Of a stretch of DNA of 64,000 nt, positions 19,455 through 28,293 are shown piece after piece; the first letter of the stretch is position 1; every line of letters starts with the position of its first letter. A program made the translations under genes and the position numbers. The notes under the pieces were generated by a model. The model did no database searches and was not told where the DNA came from. It saw only the letters and a list, made by a program, of their open reading frames with translations. The stretch comes from Ignavibacteria bacterium (GTDB lineage Bacteria; Bacteroidota; Ignavibacteria; Kapaibacteriales; UBA961), in NCBI GenBank assembly GCA_947491315.1, contig CANLII010000002.1, forward strand, positions 1 through 64,000, read 5' to 3'.

Positions 19455-22025
19455 ATGATGAATCTTTTCCATCGTTCAGTTTTAGTCATTTCATCATTCC
19501 TCTTCATCTTTTTGATGCTTGAGTCAACCTTGCATGCTCAAACCTCCAAGGATTCGACTGATAATCAAATCAAAACAAGTAGATCCGGACTTGATTCAAC
19601 CGTGACATATACCTCGCGTGACAGTACTATTTTTTCACTCAAAAAGAGAACAATGCTTCTTAAGGGTGATGCTGAGATCTCGATCAAAAAGCAAAAGCTC
19701 AATGCGGAGTCGATCGAAATCGATTTCAATGTGTCTATGGTTAAAGCTCAAGGGAAAAAAGATTCATTTGGAATAAAGATTGGATATCCTCGATTTGAAG
19801 ACGATGGCGAAGAGTTCTCTGGAGAAACAATCCTCTTCAACCTTGAAACCAAAAAAGGAACAATTACCTATGGAGAAAGTAAAGCTGATGAAGGTGGATT
19901 TTATTATGGATCGAAAGTCAAAAAAAGTTCTAACAATACCCTTTTTATAGAAAATGGTTGTTATACAACATGCACGCAATCTCATCCACATTTCTATTTT
20001 GGTGCATCAAAAATGAAAGTAGTCACTGATGATAGAGTATTTCTCGACAATATCTCTTTTGTAGTCGAAGATGTCCCAATCATCACACTTCCTATCGGTG
20101 TATATGTTCCAAATAAAAGTGGCAGAACTTCAGGTTTACTGTTCAATATTCCCTATGTATCTACTGTTGATGGTATTGTTGCACAAAATCTCGGATATTT
20201 TTGGGCGATCAATGATTATGTTGATGCACAATTCACTGCAGATATATTTAGTAAAACAGGATATCTGTTCCGGAATGTTTGGCGATATGCAATCCAAAAC
20301 CGTGTCAATGGAAATATCTCTATTGAGTATGGAAGAAGAAGATCTGATGCACAATCTGATTATGGCAATAGTTGGAGGATTACCGGTTCGCATCAACAAA
20401 CTATTAATCCACAATCTCGCATAACAGCATCATTTAATGTTGCCACTTCTTCGTATATCAATCGTTATGCAAGTAATTTGAATGAAAGACTTACGCAGTC
20501 ACTATTCTCAAATGCGGGATACTCATCCTCATTTGAAAATGGTACAACATTGGGAATAGACATTGCTTCTACGCAAAATATCGTAACGCAAGAATATTCT
20601 GTCAATCCAAATATCACATATAATGTTCCAACATTTTTCCCATTAAAAGGAAGAGTTTCAGGTAATTCTTGGATGAGTGATATCGGTGTTTCCTATTTTG
20701 TACGAGGGGCATTCTCACATAATTCCATGCGGTCTATTCTCTCTGCAGATCCCCAGAATCCACTTGTGAGAGATACTGTGTTCAATGAAAAAAACTCAGG
20801 TGTCATTCGACATAATCCTTCTATCAGCATTTCTCCAAAACTTGGATATTTTTCAATCACACCCAGTATTTCTTATTCTGAAAATTGGTTTTTCAGAACA
20901 TTGACAAGATCGATGAATCCAAATGATTCCACAATTATTGAAACAACTGAAACGGGTTTTACTCCTCTTCGCGAAACACAATTCCAAGCTTCAATAGGCA
21001 TCGGCACACGATTGTTCGGACTCATAAAGCCGCGCATTTTTGGAATTAATGCATTGCGTCATACTTTCTCACCAACAATTGCATTGTCCTATGTGCCTGA
21101 ATACAGTTCGCAAAATTCCGACAATATCAAGGTATATCGAGATTTTAGACAAAATCGCGACATAGAATATTCACGATTTGAAAATGATGGCGGAAGATCC
21201 GGCACGAAAGGTTCCACATTCATCAATTATGCATTAAGCAATCGTTTTGAGGCTAAAGTGATTCAGAATGATTCTGCAGATAAAAATATCGATCTCTTGC
21301 AATTGGATATTTCAGGTTCATATGCTGTGTCATTAGATTCCATGCGCTGGAGTGCAATATCAATGGCATTTAGAACGCCTTCCATTGGCATATTTAATTT
21401 GAATGGAAATGCAGGATTCACACTGTATGATGAAGCAGTCAATCAATTCGGTGCAATGATTCCTATCAATTCTTTACTCATTGAGAATGGGAAAGGACTC
21501 GCAAGATTGACCAATGCTTCTATCAATATCTCTACACAATTTGCATCCGGGTCATTATCAATGGAAGATGACAAAAAAGATTCGAGTACTAAAGAATTAT
21601 GGGGTACTGCTTCAGATAGATTTGCAGTGAGAACAATTGCTGACAGAGATGATGTGGATTATTTCGGTGAACGAGGTATTGGAGGACGACCATTACACTT
21701 CCCATGGTCAATTTCAACCAGCGTCACATATTATTATGGTGAACCAATAAGAGGAATGATTTCTAGAAGATTCGATGCCCGTGCTGATATTGATCTTCGA
21801 TTGACATCAACATGGAATGTTAAATCTTCATTCAGTTATGATTTCATAAATTCCATGCTCGTTGCCCCAAGCATTTCAATAATTAAGGATTTGGATTGCT
21901 GGGAATTATCAGCTAATTGGTATCCCACAGGATTCAATCAGGGTTTCATTATTCGTTTTGCAGCGAAGGCCTCGCAATTACGAGACCTTCAATTAATCAA
22001 GCGGACATTGCCGGCCTATCGATGA
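19455..22025 (+). CDS. lptD: LptD-like LPS assembly outer-membrane protein
   Basis: About 856 residues from the chosen start. A signal peptide (about 1-29) precedes an OstA/LptA-like jellyroll domain (about 45-170), seen in KRTMLLKGDAEISIKKQKL and repeated beta pairs. A long C-terminal beta-barrel with many alternating aromatic strands follows. LptD inserts lipopolysaccharide into the outer leaflet, and members of this phylum group are annotated as putative LPS assembly proteins. The frame is open from 19383, but the ATG pair at 19455/19458 directly precedes a good signal peptide. The start lies eight bp beyond the DUF4292 stop. The gene converges on kgd with a seven-bp gap. Confidence 0.85.
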   Translation: MMNLFHRSVLVISSFLFIFLMLESTLHAQTSKDSTDNQIKTSRSGLDSTVTYTSRDSTIFSLKKRTMLLKGDAEISIKKQKLNAESIEIDFNVSMVKAQGKKDSFGIKIGYPRFEDDGEEFSGETILFNLETKKGTITYGESKADEGGFYYGSKVKKSSNNTLFIENGCYTTCTQSHPHFYFGASKMKVVTDDRVFLDNISFVVEDVPIITLPIGVYVPNKSGRTSGLLFNIPYVSTVDGIVAQNLGYFWAINDYVDAQFTADIFSKTGYLFRNVWRYAIQNRVNGNISIEYGRRRSDAQSDYGNSWRITGSHQQTINPQSRITASFNVATSSYINRYASNLNERLTQSLFSNAGYSSSFENGTTLGIDIASTQNIVTQEYSVNPNITYNVPTFFPLKGRVSGNSWMSDIGVSYFVRGAFSHNSMRSILSADPQNPLVRDTVFNEKNSGVIRHNPSISISPKLGYFSITPSISYSENWFFRTLTRSMNPNDSTIIETTETGFTPLRETQFQASIGIGTRLFGLIKPRIFGINALRHTFSPTIALSYVPEYSSQNSDNIKVYRDFRQNRDIEYSRFENDGGRSGTKGSTFINYALSNRFEAKVIQNDSADKNIDLLQLDISGSYAVSLDSMRWSAISMAFRTPSIGIFNLNGNAGFTLYDEAVNQFGAMIPINSLLIENGKGLARLTNASINISTQFASGSLSMEDDKKDSSTKELWGTASDRFAVRTIADRDDVDYFGERGIGGRPLHFPWSISTSVTYYYGEPIRGMISRRFDARADIDLRLTSTWNVKSSFSYDFINSMLVAPSISIIKDLDCWELSANWYPTGFNQGFIIRFAAKASQLRDLQLIKRTLPAYR

Positions 22026-22032
22026 TTCAACT

Positions 22033-25000
22033 TTATTGAAAAGCAATTGATAAGAATTGTTGTTTTTCATATGCATGTTTTTTGCCAAATCCAGTTGCAG
22101 GACTCGCAGCTTCAGGTCTTCCAGCATAAGACAAAGATTGACCTTGACCAAGAACTTCCATGAGTCTTGGTGCGATAAAGTACCATGAACCTTGATTCTT
22201 TGGTTCTTCCTGCACCCAAACAATACTCTTTGCATGTGAATAGGTGGCAAGAATACTTCGAGCAATATCATCTCTGAATGGATATAATTGCTCAACTCTG
22301 ATGATGGCAATTGATTGCTCCTTCTGAAGCTTTGTTCTTTCATTCATCAAGTCATAATACACTTTACCTGAACAAATCAATACCTTTTCAACAGAATTGG
22401 GATTTACAATATTCTTATCATCCAATATTTCACTGAATGAAGAAACAAGCAAATCATTCAATACAGAAATAGGCTTACGCAATATTTCTTTGGGTGACAT
22501 CACAATCAATGGCTTGCGATATGGAGCCTTGACTTGTCTGCGTAATGCATGGAAATACTGAGCAGGTGTGGTAAAGTTGCACACAATCATATTATTCTCT
22601 GCACAAAGCTGAAGGAAGCGTTCTAATCGAGCACTGGAATGTTCTGGACCTTGTCCCTCATAACCATGTGGCAGAAGCAAAGTGAGATTCGAATGCTGAC
22701 CCCATTTTGCTTCAGAGCTACTGATGAATTGATCAATTACCGCCTGTGCTCCATTAACAAAATCACCGAATTGTGCTTCCCACAAAGTGAGACCATTCAC
22801 TAGTATGGTTGAATAACCGAATTCAAATCCAAGAACAGCAACTTCTGAAAGTGGACTATTGAATATTCGAAGTTTTCCTTGCTCTTTAGATAATGAATTG
22901 AGTAAAATCAACTCTTCTTCCGTTTGAAAATCTCTCAATATTGCATGTCGATGACTGAATGTTCCGCGACCACAATCTTGACCACTCATGCGAATATCAT
23001 GTCCTTCCAATAATAGCGATCCAAATGCAAGAGCTTCACACATTGCCCAATCAAGGGCTGGTTGCTCGGATTCTAGCATATGCGAACGCTTATGAAGTAA
23101 ATCTATGATTTTAGGATTCGCAGTGAATCCTTGAGGAACTGTTGAAATTGACTTTGCTATTGCATGTAAGATATGCGGTTCAACTTTTGTGTTCACGGTT
23201 GCGAATACATCAGCTCCTGCATAAGGATTCTGAACTTTTGTGTTCACTGAATTTCTAGCTGAAAATGCTGCATTCAATTCTTCCTTCACTTCACCAATGA
23301 TTGCATTCAACTCTTCTTCAGTAAATACACCGCCTGCCTTCAGTGATTGTGCATATTTCACACGAACCGGAACTTGCGCTTTGATTTTCTTATAGAGAAG
23401 CGGCTGAGTATAACTTGGTTCATCTGTTTCATTGTGACCATATTTGCGATAACAGAATAAATCAACAATCACATCATCATTGAACTTTTGACGATATTCA
23501 AATGCAAACATGGCTGCAATGCGTACTGCCTCAGGATCATCTCCATTCACATGAATGATTGGAACTTGAAGCATCTTTGCAATATCACTTGCATAGGGAG
23601 TGGATCTTCCATCATCAGGTGATGTTGTGAATCCAATTTGATTATTGATAATCACATGGATTGTTCCACCGGTTTTATAACCTGCAAGGCGGGATAAATT
23701 CAATGTTTCAGGTACTACGCCTTGACCGGCAAAGGCTGCATCTCCATGCACAAGAATTGGCAAATGTGAATTACAGTCAGTATCCCCGATGAAATCATCC
23801 AATGCTCTTGCTATACCTTCCACTACAGGATTCACTGCTTCCAAGTGACTTGGATTCGGCGCTAGCATGACGCTTACTTGTTCGCCAGTCCTGGAAGTAT
23901 ACATTCCTGTTGCACCTAGATGATATTTCACATCACCTGAACCTTCAAATGAATTCGGGTTATAATTGCCTTCAAATTCATCGAAGATCTTATCATATGG
24001 TTTATTCAAAATATTTGCAAGCACATTCAAGCGACCCCGATGAGCCATACCAATCACAACACCTTTGATGGAGTCTTTGGAAGATAATTCCAAAGTCTTC
24101 TCGAGAAATGTGATTGTTGTCTCACCACCCTCCAGTGAGAAACGCTTCGAGCCAAGATACTTTGTATGTAAATATTGTTCGAATTGTTCTGCTTTTGTGA
24201 GATGCCTATAAATATGCAGGCGCTGTTCTTTCGAAAATTGATAAGAAAAGCGAGTAGGTTCCACCCATTTCTGAATGAAGCGGTCTTTTACGGGATCTTG
24301 AACATGCATATATTCAATTCCCAATTTACCGCAGTAGGTGTCATGAAGAATATCAATGATGTCACGAAGCGTCGCGCGATTGATTCCACCGATTCCTCCC
24401 GTGTCAAACTCACGATCCAAATCCCATATGGTAAAACCATAAGCTGCAGGATCCAATTCAGGATAATAATAGGCCTGTAAACCAAGTGGATTCACATCTG
24501 CAAGGAAATGACCTCGGACCCTGTATGCATTGATAAGCTGAGCAACACGAGATTCTTTATCGAGTGATTCGAGTTCATCCTGTGACAAAAACGGATTGAT
24601 GCGATTGTCTTTCTGCCAATGCACCGGCTCGAATGGAATATGAAGATTGGCAAATATCTGTTCATAGAAATGTTCTTCGCCAAGAACTAATCTACGAAGA
24701 TATGCCAAGAATTCTCCAGATTCAGCTCCTTGAATGATGCGATGATCATATGTACTTGTAACAGTCAATACTTTGCTGATTGCAAGCGTTGACAGAACAT
24801 CAGGCATCACCGCTTGAAATTCCGCCGGATAATCGATTGATCCAGTGGCAATGATGAGTCCTTGGCCTTCCATTAGTCTTGGAACCGAAGAAAGAGTGCC
24901 GATCGTACCCGGATTCGTCAATGAAATGGATGCTCCGGATAAGTCATCAACTGTAAGTTTATTATTTCTCGCTTTTGTGATTAATCCATCATACTCGGCG

Positions 25001-25647
25001 CAAAAATCCGTGAATGTCATTTGTTGTGCATTCTTGATGCTAGGAACCACCAACATACGGATGCCATCTTTGCGAGTGACATCAACAGCAAGACCAATAT
25101 TGATGGATGCTCTTTTGATTCTATGAGGAATGCCATCAATCACAGAGAATGTATCATTCATAGACGGATATTTTACAAGTGCTTTCACCAAAGCCCAAGC
25201 AAGAATATGCGTGTAGGATACTTTTTTCTTATTGTTTTTTTCTAAATGTCTATTAATTAATCTACGATTCTCTTCCAATGCCTTTACTGGAATAACACGA
25301 AAAGATGTCGCGGTTGGTACATTCAGAGATTGCGACATATTTGCTGCAATGCGCATTCCTATGCTTGAGAGTTTTTCAGGAATATCTGAAGAAGAAAGGT
25401 GAATTGAGGTTTCTTTGGGTGTATTGTTTTGAATCACTTCTTTTTTTGATTCAGGCTTGACGGGTATGGATTCTGACATGACTTCAATCATGTCTTCTTG
25501 AGAGGAAAAATCCTTATTCCCCATCGATTGTATAGTTGCATCTTTTCTTGACTGGAAATAAGCTCGCCATTCTTCTCCAACGGAATTTGGATCATGAAGG
25601 AAATCGGCATACAAATCATCAATATATGCACTATTGGGAGTTAGCAT
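22033..25647 (-). CDS. kgd: Fused E1-E2 2-oxoglutarate dehydrogenase (Kgd type)
   Basis: The 1204-residue protein has the OGDH N-terminal segment (1-40, ...SVGEEWRAYFQ), a low-complexity linker, an E2 succinyltransferase catalytic domain (about 115-345) and a full E1 dehydrogenase (about 365-1204). The E2 motif TYDHRIIQGAESGEFL near 300 is almost the same as in mycobacterial Kgd. The E1 part shows GMAHRGRLNVLANILNK, the TPP-binding VHGDAAFAGQG and the KYGHNETDEP loop. No lipoyl domain is present, so lipoate must come from another E2. The enzyme makes succinyl-CoA in the TCA cycle. No E3 gene is nearby. Confidence 0.95.
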   Translation of the reverse strand: MLTPNSAYIDDLYADFLHDPNSVGEEWRAYFQSRKDATIQSMGNKDFSSQEDMIEVMSESIPVKPESKKEVIQNNTPKETSIHLSSSDIPEKLSSIGMRIAANMSQSLNVPTATSFRVIPVKALEENRRLINRHLEKNNKKKVSYTHILAWALVKALVKYPSMNDTFSVIDGIPHRIKRASINIGLAVDVTRKDGIRMLVVPSIKNAQQMTFTDFCAEYDGLITKARNNKLTVDDLSGASISLTNPGTIGTLSSVPRLMEGQGLIIATGSIDYPAEFQAVMPDVLSTLAISKVLTVTSTYDHRIIQGAESGEFLAYLRRLVLGEEHFYEQIFANLHIPFEPVHWQKDNRINPFLSQDELESLDKESRVAQLINAYRVRGHFLADVNPLGLQAYYYPELDPAAYGFTIWDLDREFDTGGIGGINRATLRDIIDILHDTYCGKLGIEYMHVQDPVKDRFIQKWVEPTRFSYQFSKEQRLHIYRHLTKAEQFEQYLHTKYLGSKRFSLEGGETTITFLEKTLELSSKDSIKGVVIGMAHRGRLNVLANILNKPYDKIFDEFEGNYNPNSFEGSGDVKYHLGATGMYTSRTGEQVSVMLAPNPSHLEAVNPVVEGIARALDDFIGDTDCNSHLPILVHGDAAFAGQGVVPETLNLSRLAGYKTGGTIHVIINNQIGFTTSPDDGRSTPYASDIAKMLQVPIIHVNGDDPEAVRIAAMFAFEYRQKFNDDVIVDLFCYRKYGHNETDEPSYTQPLLYKKIKAQVPVRVKYAQSLKAGGVFTEEELNAIIGEVKEELNAAFSARNSVNTKVQNPYAGADVFATVNTKVEPHILHAIAKSISTVPQGFTANPKIIDLLHKRSHMLESEQPALDWAMCEALAFGSLLLEGHDIRMSGQDCGRGTFSHRHAILRDFQTEEELILLNSLSKEQGKLRIFNSPLSEVAVLGFEFGYSTILVNGLTLWEAQFGDFVNGAQAVIDQFISSSEAKWGQHSNLTLLLPHGYEGQGPEHSSARLERFLQLCAENNMIVCNFTTPAQYFHALRRQVKAPYRKPLIVMSPKEILRKPISVLNDLLVSSFSEILDDKNIVNPNSVEKVLICSGKVYYDLMNERTKLQKEQSIAIIRVEQLYPFRDDIARSILATYSHAKSIVWVQEEPKNQGSWYFIAPRLMEVLGQGQSLSYAGRPEAASPATGFGKKHAYEKQQFLSIAFQ

Positions 25648-25679
25648 GAAGCACTCAACTGATAGTTAAATCAAATCAG

Positions 25680-25719
25680 AGGTGAAACCACAATCTCCAA
25701 TGATGATTGTTCATCACCT
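25680..25719 (-). other. Interrupted stem-loop between tRNA-Leu and kgd
   Basis: AGGTGA at 25680 pairs with TCACCT ending at 25719, and ACAATC (25690-25695) pairs with GATTGT (25705-25710), giving two six-bp helices with a small internal loop and a nine-base terminal loop. It lies in the 112-bp spacer between the tRNA 3' end and the kgd start, both on the minus strand. No T-run follows. It may be a processing site, a leader structure of kgd, or chance. Confidence 0.3.
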
Positions 25720-25759
25720 GGAGGGATTTCGTTCAGCAGTGTATTCCTTCCTCTCTGAG

Positions 25760-25844
25760 TGCCCGGGGCGGGACTCGAACCCGCACGTACGTTGCCATAC
25801 TCAAGATTTTAAGTCTTGTGCGTCTGCCATTTCGCCACCCGGGC
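25760..25844 (-). tRNA. tRNA-Leu (anticodon UAA)
   Basis: The 85-base gene has a seven-bp acceptor stem (GCCCGGG with CCCGGGC, discriminator A), a five-bp anticodon stem CAAGA/TCTTG, and the loop CTTAAAA with anticodon TAA at 25811-25809. A long variable arm and a T arm with GGTTCGAGTCC follow. The long variable arm and anticodon fit a class II leucine tRNA that reads UUA. CCA is not encoded. Bases 36-38 are AAA, the usual signature for isopentenylation at A37. Confidence 0.97.
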
Positions 25845-25854
25845 ATTAGGATTG

Positions 25855-25862
25855 CAAAATTA
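25855..25862 (-). promoter_or_regulatory. TAnnTTTG-type -7 element of tRNA-Leu
   Basis: On the minus strand TAATTTTG followed by C lies ten bases before the tRNA 5' end, where a promoter -7 element should be. It matches the Bacteroidota consensus TAnnTTTG. No TTTG is present at about -33. Confidence 0.45.
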
Positions 25863-25937
25863 GTGTTTTTTAGCCAATATCATCATGGAAAATACTGAAA
25901 GTTGAAAGGTTTTTTCTTTGGTTTTGAGGGTTCAGCC

Positions 25938-25951
25938 TTTTACCGTAAATT
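25938..25951 (+). promoter_or_regulatory. 14-bp element upstream of arginase, also found before the mutase gene
   Basis: TTTTACCGTAAATT lies 48 bases before the arginase ATG. The identical 14-mer lies 46 bases before the acyl-CoA mutase ATG at 48871. The similar distance and orientation suggest a shared promoter or operator. Confidence 0.4.
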
Positions 25952-25999
25952 CCCGATGCAGTAATTGTCACCACAGTATTCAGTATAAATGTTGATATC

Positions 26000-26911
26000 A
26001 TGGATAAAACAGTACATATCATTGGCTTTCCAATGGATCTTGGTTCAGGCAGAAGAGGTGTTGACATGGGGCCATCAGCTCTGCGTATTGCAGGTCTAAC
26101 AGAGAAGATACAATCATTGGGGTATAGTGTGATAGATGAGGGCGATATTCCCGTTGCAAATCAAGAGACTTGCGAGATTTACAGTGAAAAGTTAAAATTC
26201 CTTCCAGCAATCAAACAAGCCAATGAATTATTGGCCCAAAAAGTTGAATCTATATTGGATAATAATGGATTTCCTCTCATCATTGGTGGGGATCATGCCA
26301 TGGGAATTGGTACAATAGCCGGTATTTCGGGTCATTGTAAAAAACATGGCAAAACACTTGGTGTATTATGGATTGATGCACATGCAGATATGAATACTCC
26401 CGAAACCACTCCCTCAGGAAATATCCATGGAATGCCTTTAGCGGTTTCCATGGGATATGGAGCAGAAGAACTTGTGAATTTGCATTATCCCGGACAAAAA
26501 ATTAAACCGGAACATCTTATTATCATTGGTGCTCGATCCATTGATCCAGGAGAAAGAGATTTTATTCGAGAAGTCGGAGTTACAACTCATACAATGGTTT
26601 CAATTGACAAAAATGGAATGTATGATATTGTCATGCGAACTCTCGAAAGAATGAGATCGACAGTAGATCATCTTCATATCAGTTTTGATCTCGATAGCGT
26701 GGATCCAAGTGTTGCAAAAGGAGTGGGTACTCCCGTTCCAGGCGGGCTGTCTTATCGTGAAGCTCACTTGCTTATGGAAATGGCAGCTGAAAGCGGTCTC
26801 GTTTCTTCCTTTGAAGTGAGCGAAGTTAATCCAATTCTTGATGATAAGAATGCAAGCGCAGTATTTGCAACAGATATCGTTGCATCATGTATGGGTAAGC
26901 GTATATTATAA
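26000..26911 (+). CDS. rocF: Arginase (ureohydrolase family)
   Basis: The 303-residue enzyme hydrolyses arginine to ornithine and urea with two manganese ions. All metal ligands are visible: His99 in GGDHAMG, Asp126, His128 and Asp130 in DAHADMN, and Asp230 and Asp232 in SFDLDSVDP. TPSGNIHGMPLA after the second site fits arginase better than agmatinase, whose specificity loop differs. Length is normal. It heads a short plus-strand run with hpf and hprK. No urease is in the window. Confidence 0.92.
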   Translation: MDKTVHIIGFPMDLGSGRRGVDMGPSALRIAGLTEKIQSLGYSVIDEGDIPVANQETCEIYSEKLKFLPAIKQANELLAQKVESILDNNGFPLIIGGDHAMGIGTIAGISGHCKKHGKTLGVLWIDAHADMNTPETTPSGNIHGMPLAVSMGYGAEELVNLHYPGQKIKPEHLIIIGARSIDPGERDFIREVGVTTHTMVSIDKNGMYDIVMRTLERMRSTVDHLHISFDLDSVDPSVAKGVGTPVPGGLSYREAHLLMEMAAESGLVSSFEVSEVNPILDDKNASAVFATDIVASCMGKRIL

Positions 26912-26934
26912 TCACCATTCACAAGGAGTTTATC

Positions 26935-27228
26935 ATGATATTCACCATCACAGCCAGACATTTCAAAGCCTGGCCAGAATTGCAAGAAACTCTTCAAACG
27001 AAGGCCGATTACTTTGCAAAAGCTCATCCACAAGTGACCAGCACTGAAGTTATTTTGTCTGAAGAACATGATAAAGAAGTGGAATTCATTGTGCATGTCA
27101 ATAATCATGTGTTAAGCGCAAAAGATATAGGTATTGACTTCGATAAGGCAATTCATTCAGCAACTGATAAAATGATTGCCCAATTACGAAAATTAAAAGA
27201 AAAACAATCTGATTATCGCAGAATGTAA
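26935..27228 (+). CDS. hpf: Ribosome hibernation promoting factor (short form)
   Basis: The 97-residue protein matches the HPF/YfiA N-terminal domain with its beta-alpha-beta-beta-beta-alpha pattern, for example KEVEFIVHVNNHVLSAKD and a C-terminal helix IAQLRKLKEKQSDYRR. Such proteins bind the 30S A/P sites in slow growth and inactivate or dimerise ribosomes. The C-terminal dimerisation domain of long HPF is absent. A clear AAGGAG ribosome site lies before the ATG. It is 12 bp from hprK, an arrangement known in other bacteria. Confidence 0.9.
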   Translation: MIFTITARHFKAWPELQETLQTKADYFAKAHPQVTSTEVILSEEHDKEVEFIVHVNNHVLSAKDIGIDFDKAIHSATDKMIAQLRKLKEKQSDYRRM

Positions 27229-27240
27229 ATTGGAATTTCC

Positions 27241-28260
27241 ATGAGTCTATTAGAACATCTCAATCCCATTTCAAAAGAAATGATACATGTCAGAATGCTA
27301 TTGAATGCACCTGTTCAATGGACACAATTGACAGGTGATGTGGGATTGGATAATACAATTTCCGACAAAAGCCTGCACAGACCACAATTGGCTCTAGCCG
27401 GATTTGTCGGTTTATTTACTTATCATAGAGTACAAGTCTTTGGTAATACAGAGATTTACTACTTGCATTCATTGAGTCGTGAAGAAAGAATTCAATCATT
27501 CTTACGACTTGCCGAATTTGCAATTCCGTGTATTATTGTAACAAATAACAATGAATTAGACTCTGAGCTATTAGATATTGCCAAAGAAAAGAACATAGCA
27601 ATTTTTGGAACACCATTCGATACAACGAAAGCAATTGCATTATTGTCAGATTTCTTGGATGATCAATTTGCCGAGCAAGCCGTTGTACATGGCTCATTCG
27701 TTGATATTTATGGTGTAGGCGTTTTATTACATGGAAGAAGCGGTATCGGAAAAAGTGAGATTGCTTTGGATTTGATTGAAAGAGGTCATCGACTCGTGGC
27801 TGATGATGTGATCATGCTCACCAAAAAGCGCGAAAACATCCTTATGGGTACCGGTACTTCTCTCGTAAAACATTTCATGGAAATACGAGGACTCGGTATA
27901 ATCAATGTCGAAAAGATGTTCGGCATCCGTGCAATTCGCTTTCAGAAAAGATTGGAAATCGTCGTTGAATTGGAAGAATGGAATAAAGATGGCAATTATA
28001 CAAGAACAGGATTAGATGAAGAACCTTATTCATTATTAAATGTTCCTGTATCTCGCGTAATTCTTCCTATCTTTCCCGGAAAAAATGTCACAGTGATTGC
28101 TGAAGTGATTGCGCTCAATTACTTACTAAAAACCTATGGTTATAATGCGGCACATGTCTTTGCAGATACTTTGCAAGATGAAATTCGCAGGAAAACAGGT
28201 GAGGTATCTTCCGATCATGATGATAGATTGATTTCATATTTCCAAAGTGATATCGAATAA
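27241..28260 (+). CDS. hprK: HPr kinase/phosphorylase
   Basis: The 339-residue bifunctional enzyme phosphorylates and dephosphorylates a serine of HPr. The catalytic domain holds His150 (VVHGSFVD), a P-loop GRSGIGKS at 165-172, DD in RLVADDVI at 188-189, and the HprK signature EIRGLGIINVEKMFG at about 214-228. The N-terminal substrate-like domain spans about 1-130. No PTS gene is in the window, so it may act in regulation rather than sugar uptake, as proposed for bacteria with an incomplete PTS. Confidence 0.95.
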   Translation: MSLLEHLNPISKEMIHVRMLLNAPVQWTQLTGDVGLDNTISDKSLHRPQLALAGFVGLFTYHRVQVFGNTEIYYLHSLSREERIQSFLRLAEFAIPCIIVTNNNELDSELLDIAKEKNIAIFGTPFDTTKAIALLSDFLDDQFAEQAVVHGSFVDIYGVGVLLHGRSGIGKSEIALDLIERGHRLVADDVIMLTKKRENILMGTGTSLVKHFMEIRGLGIINVEKMFGIRAIRFQKRLEIVVELEEWNKDGNYTRTGLDEEPYSLLNVPVSRVILPIFPGKNVTVIAEVIALNYLLKTYGYNAAHVFADTLQDEIRRKTGEVSSDHDDRLISYFQSDIE

Positions 28261-28293
28261 AGAACAGTATTCTACCCTTTTTGCCTCGGCAAC

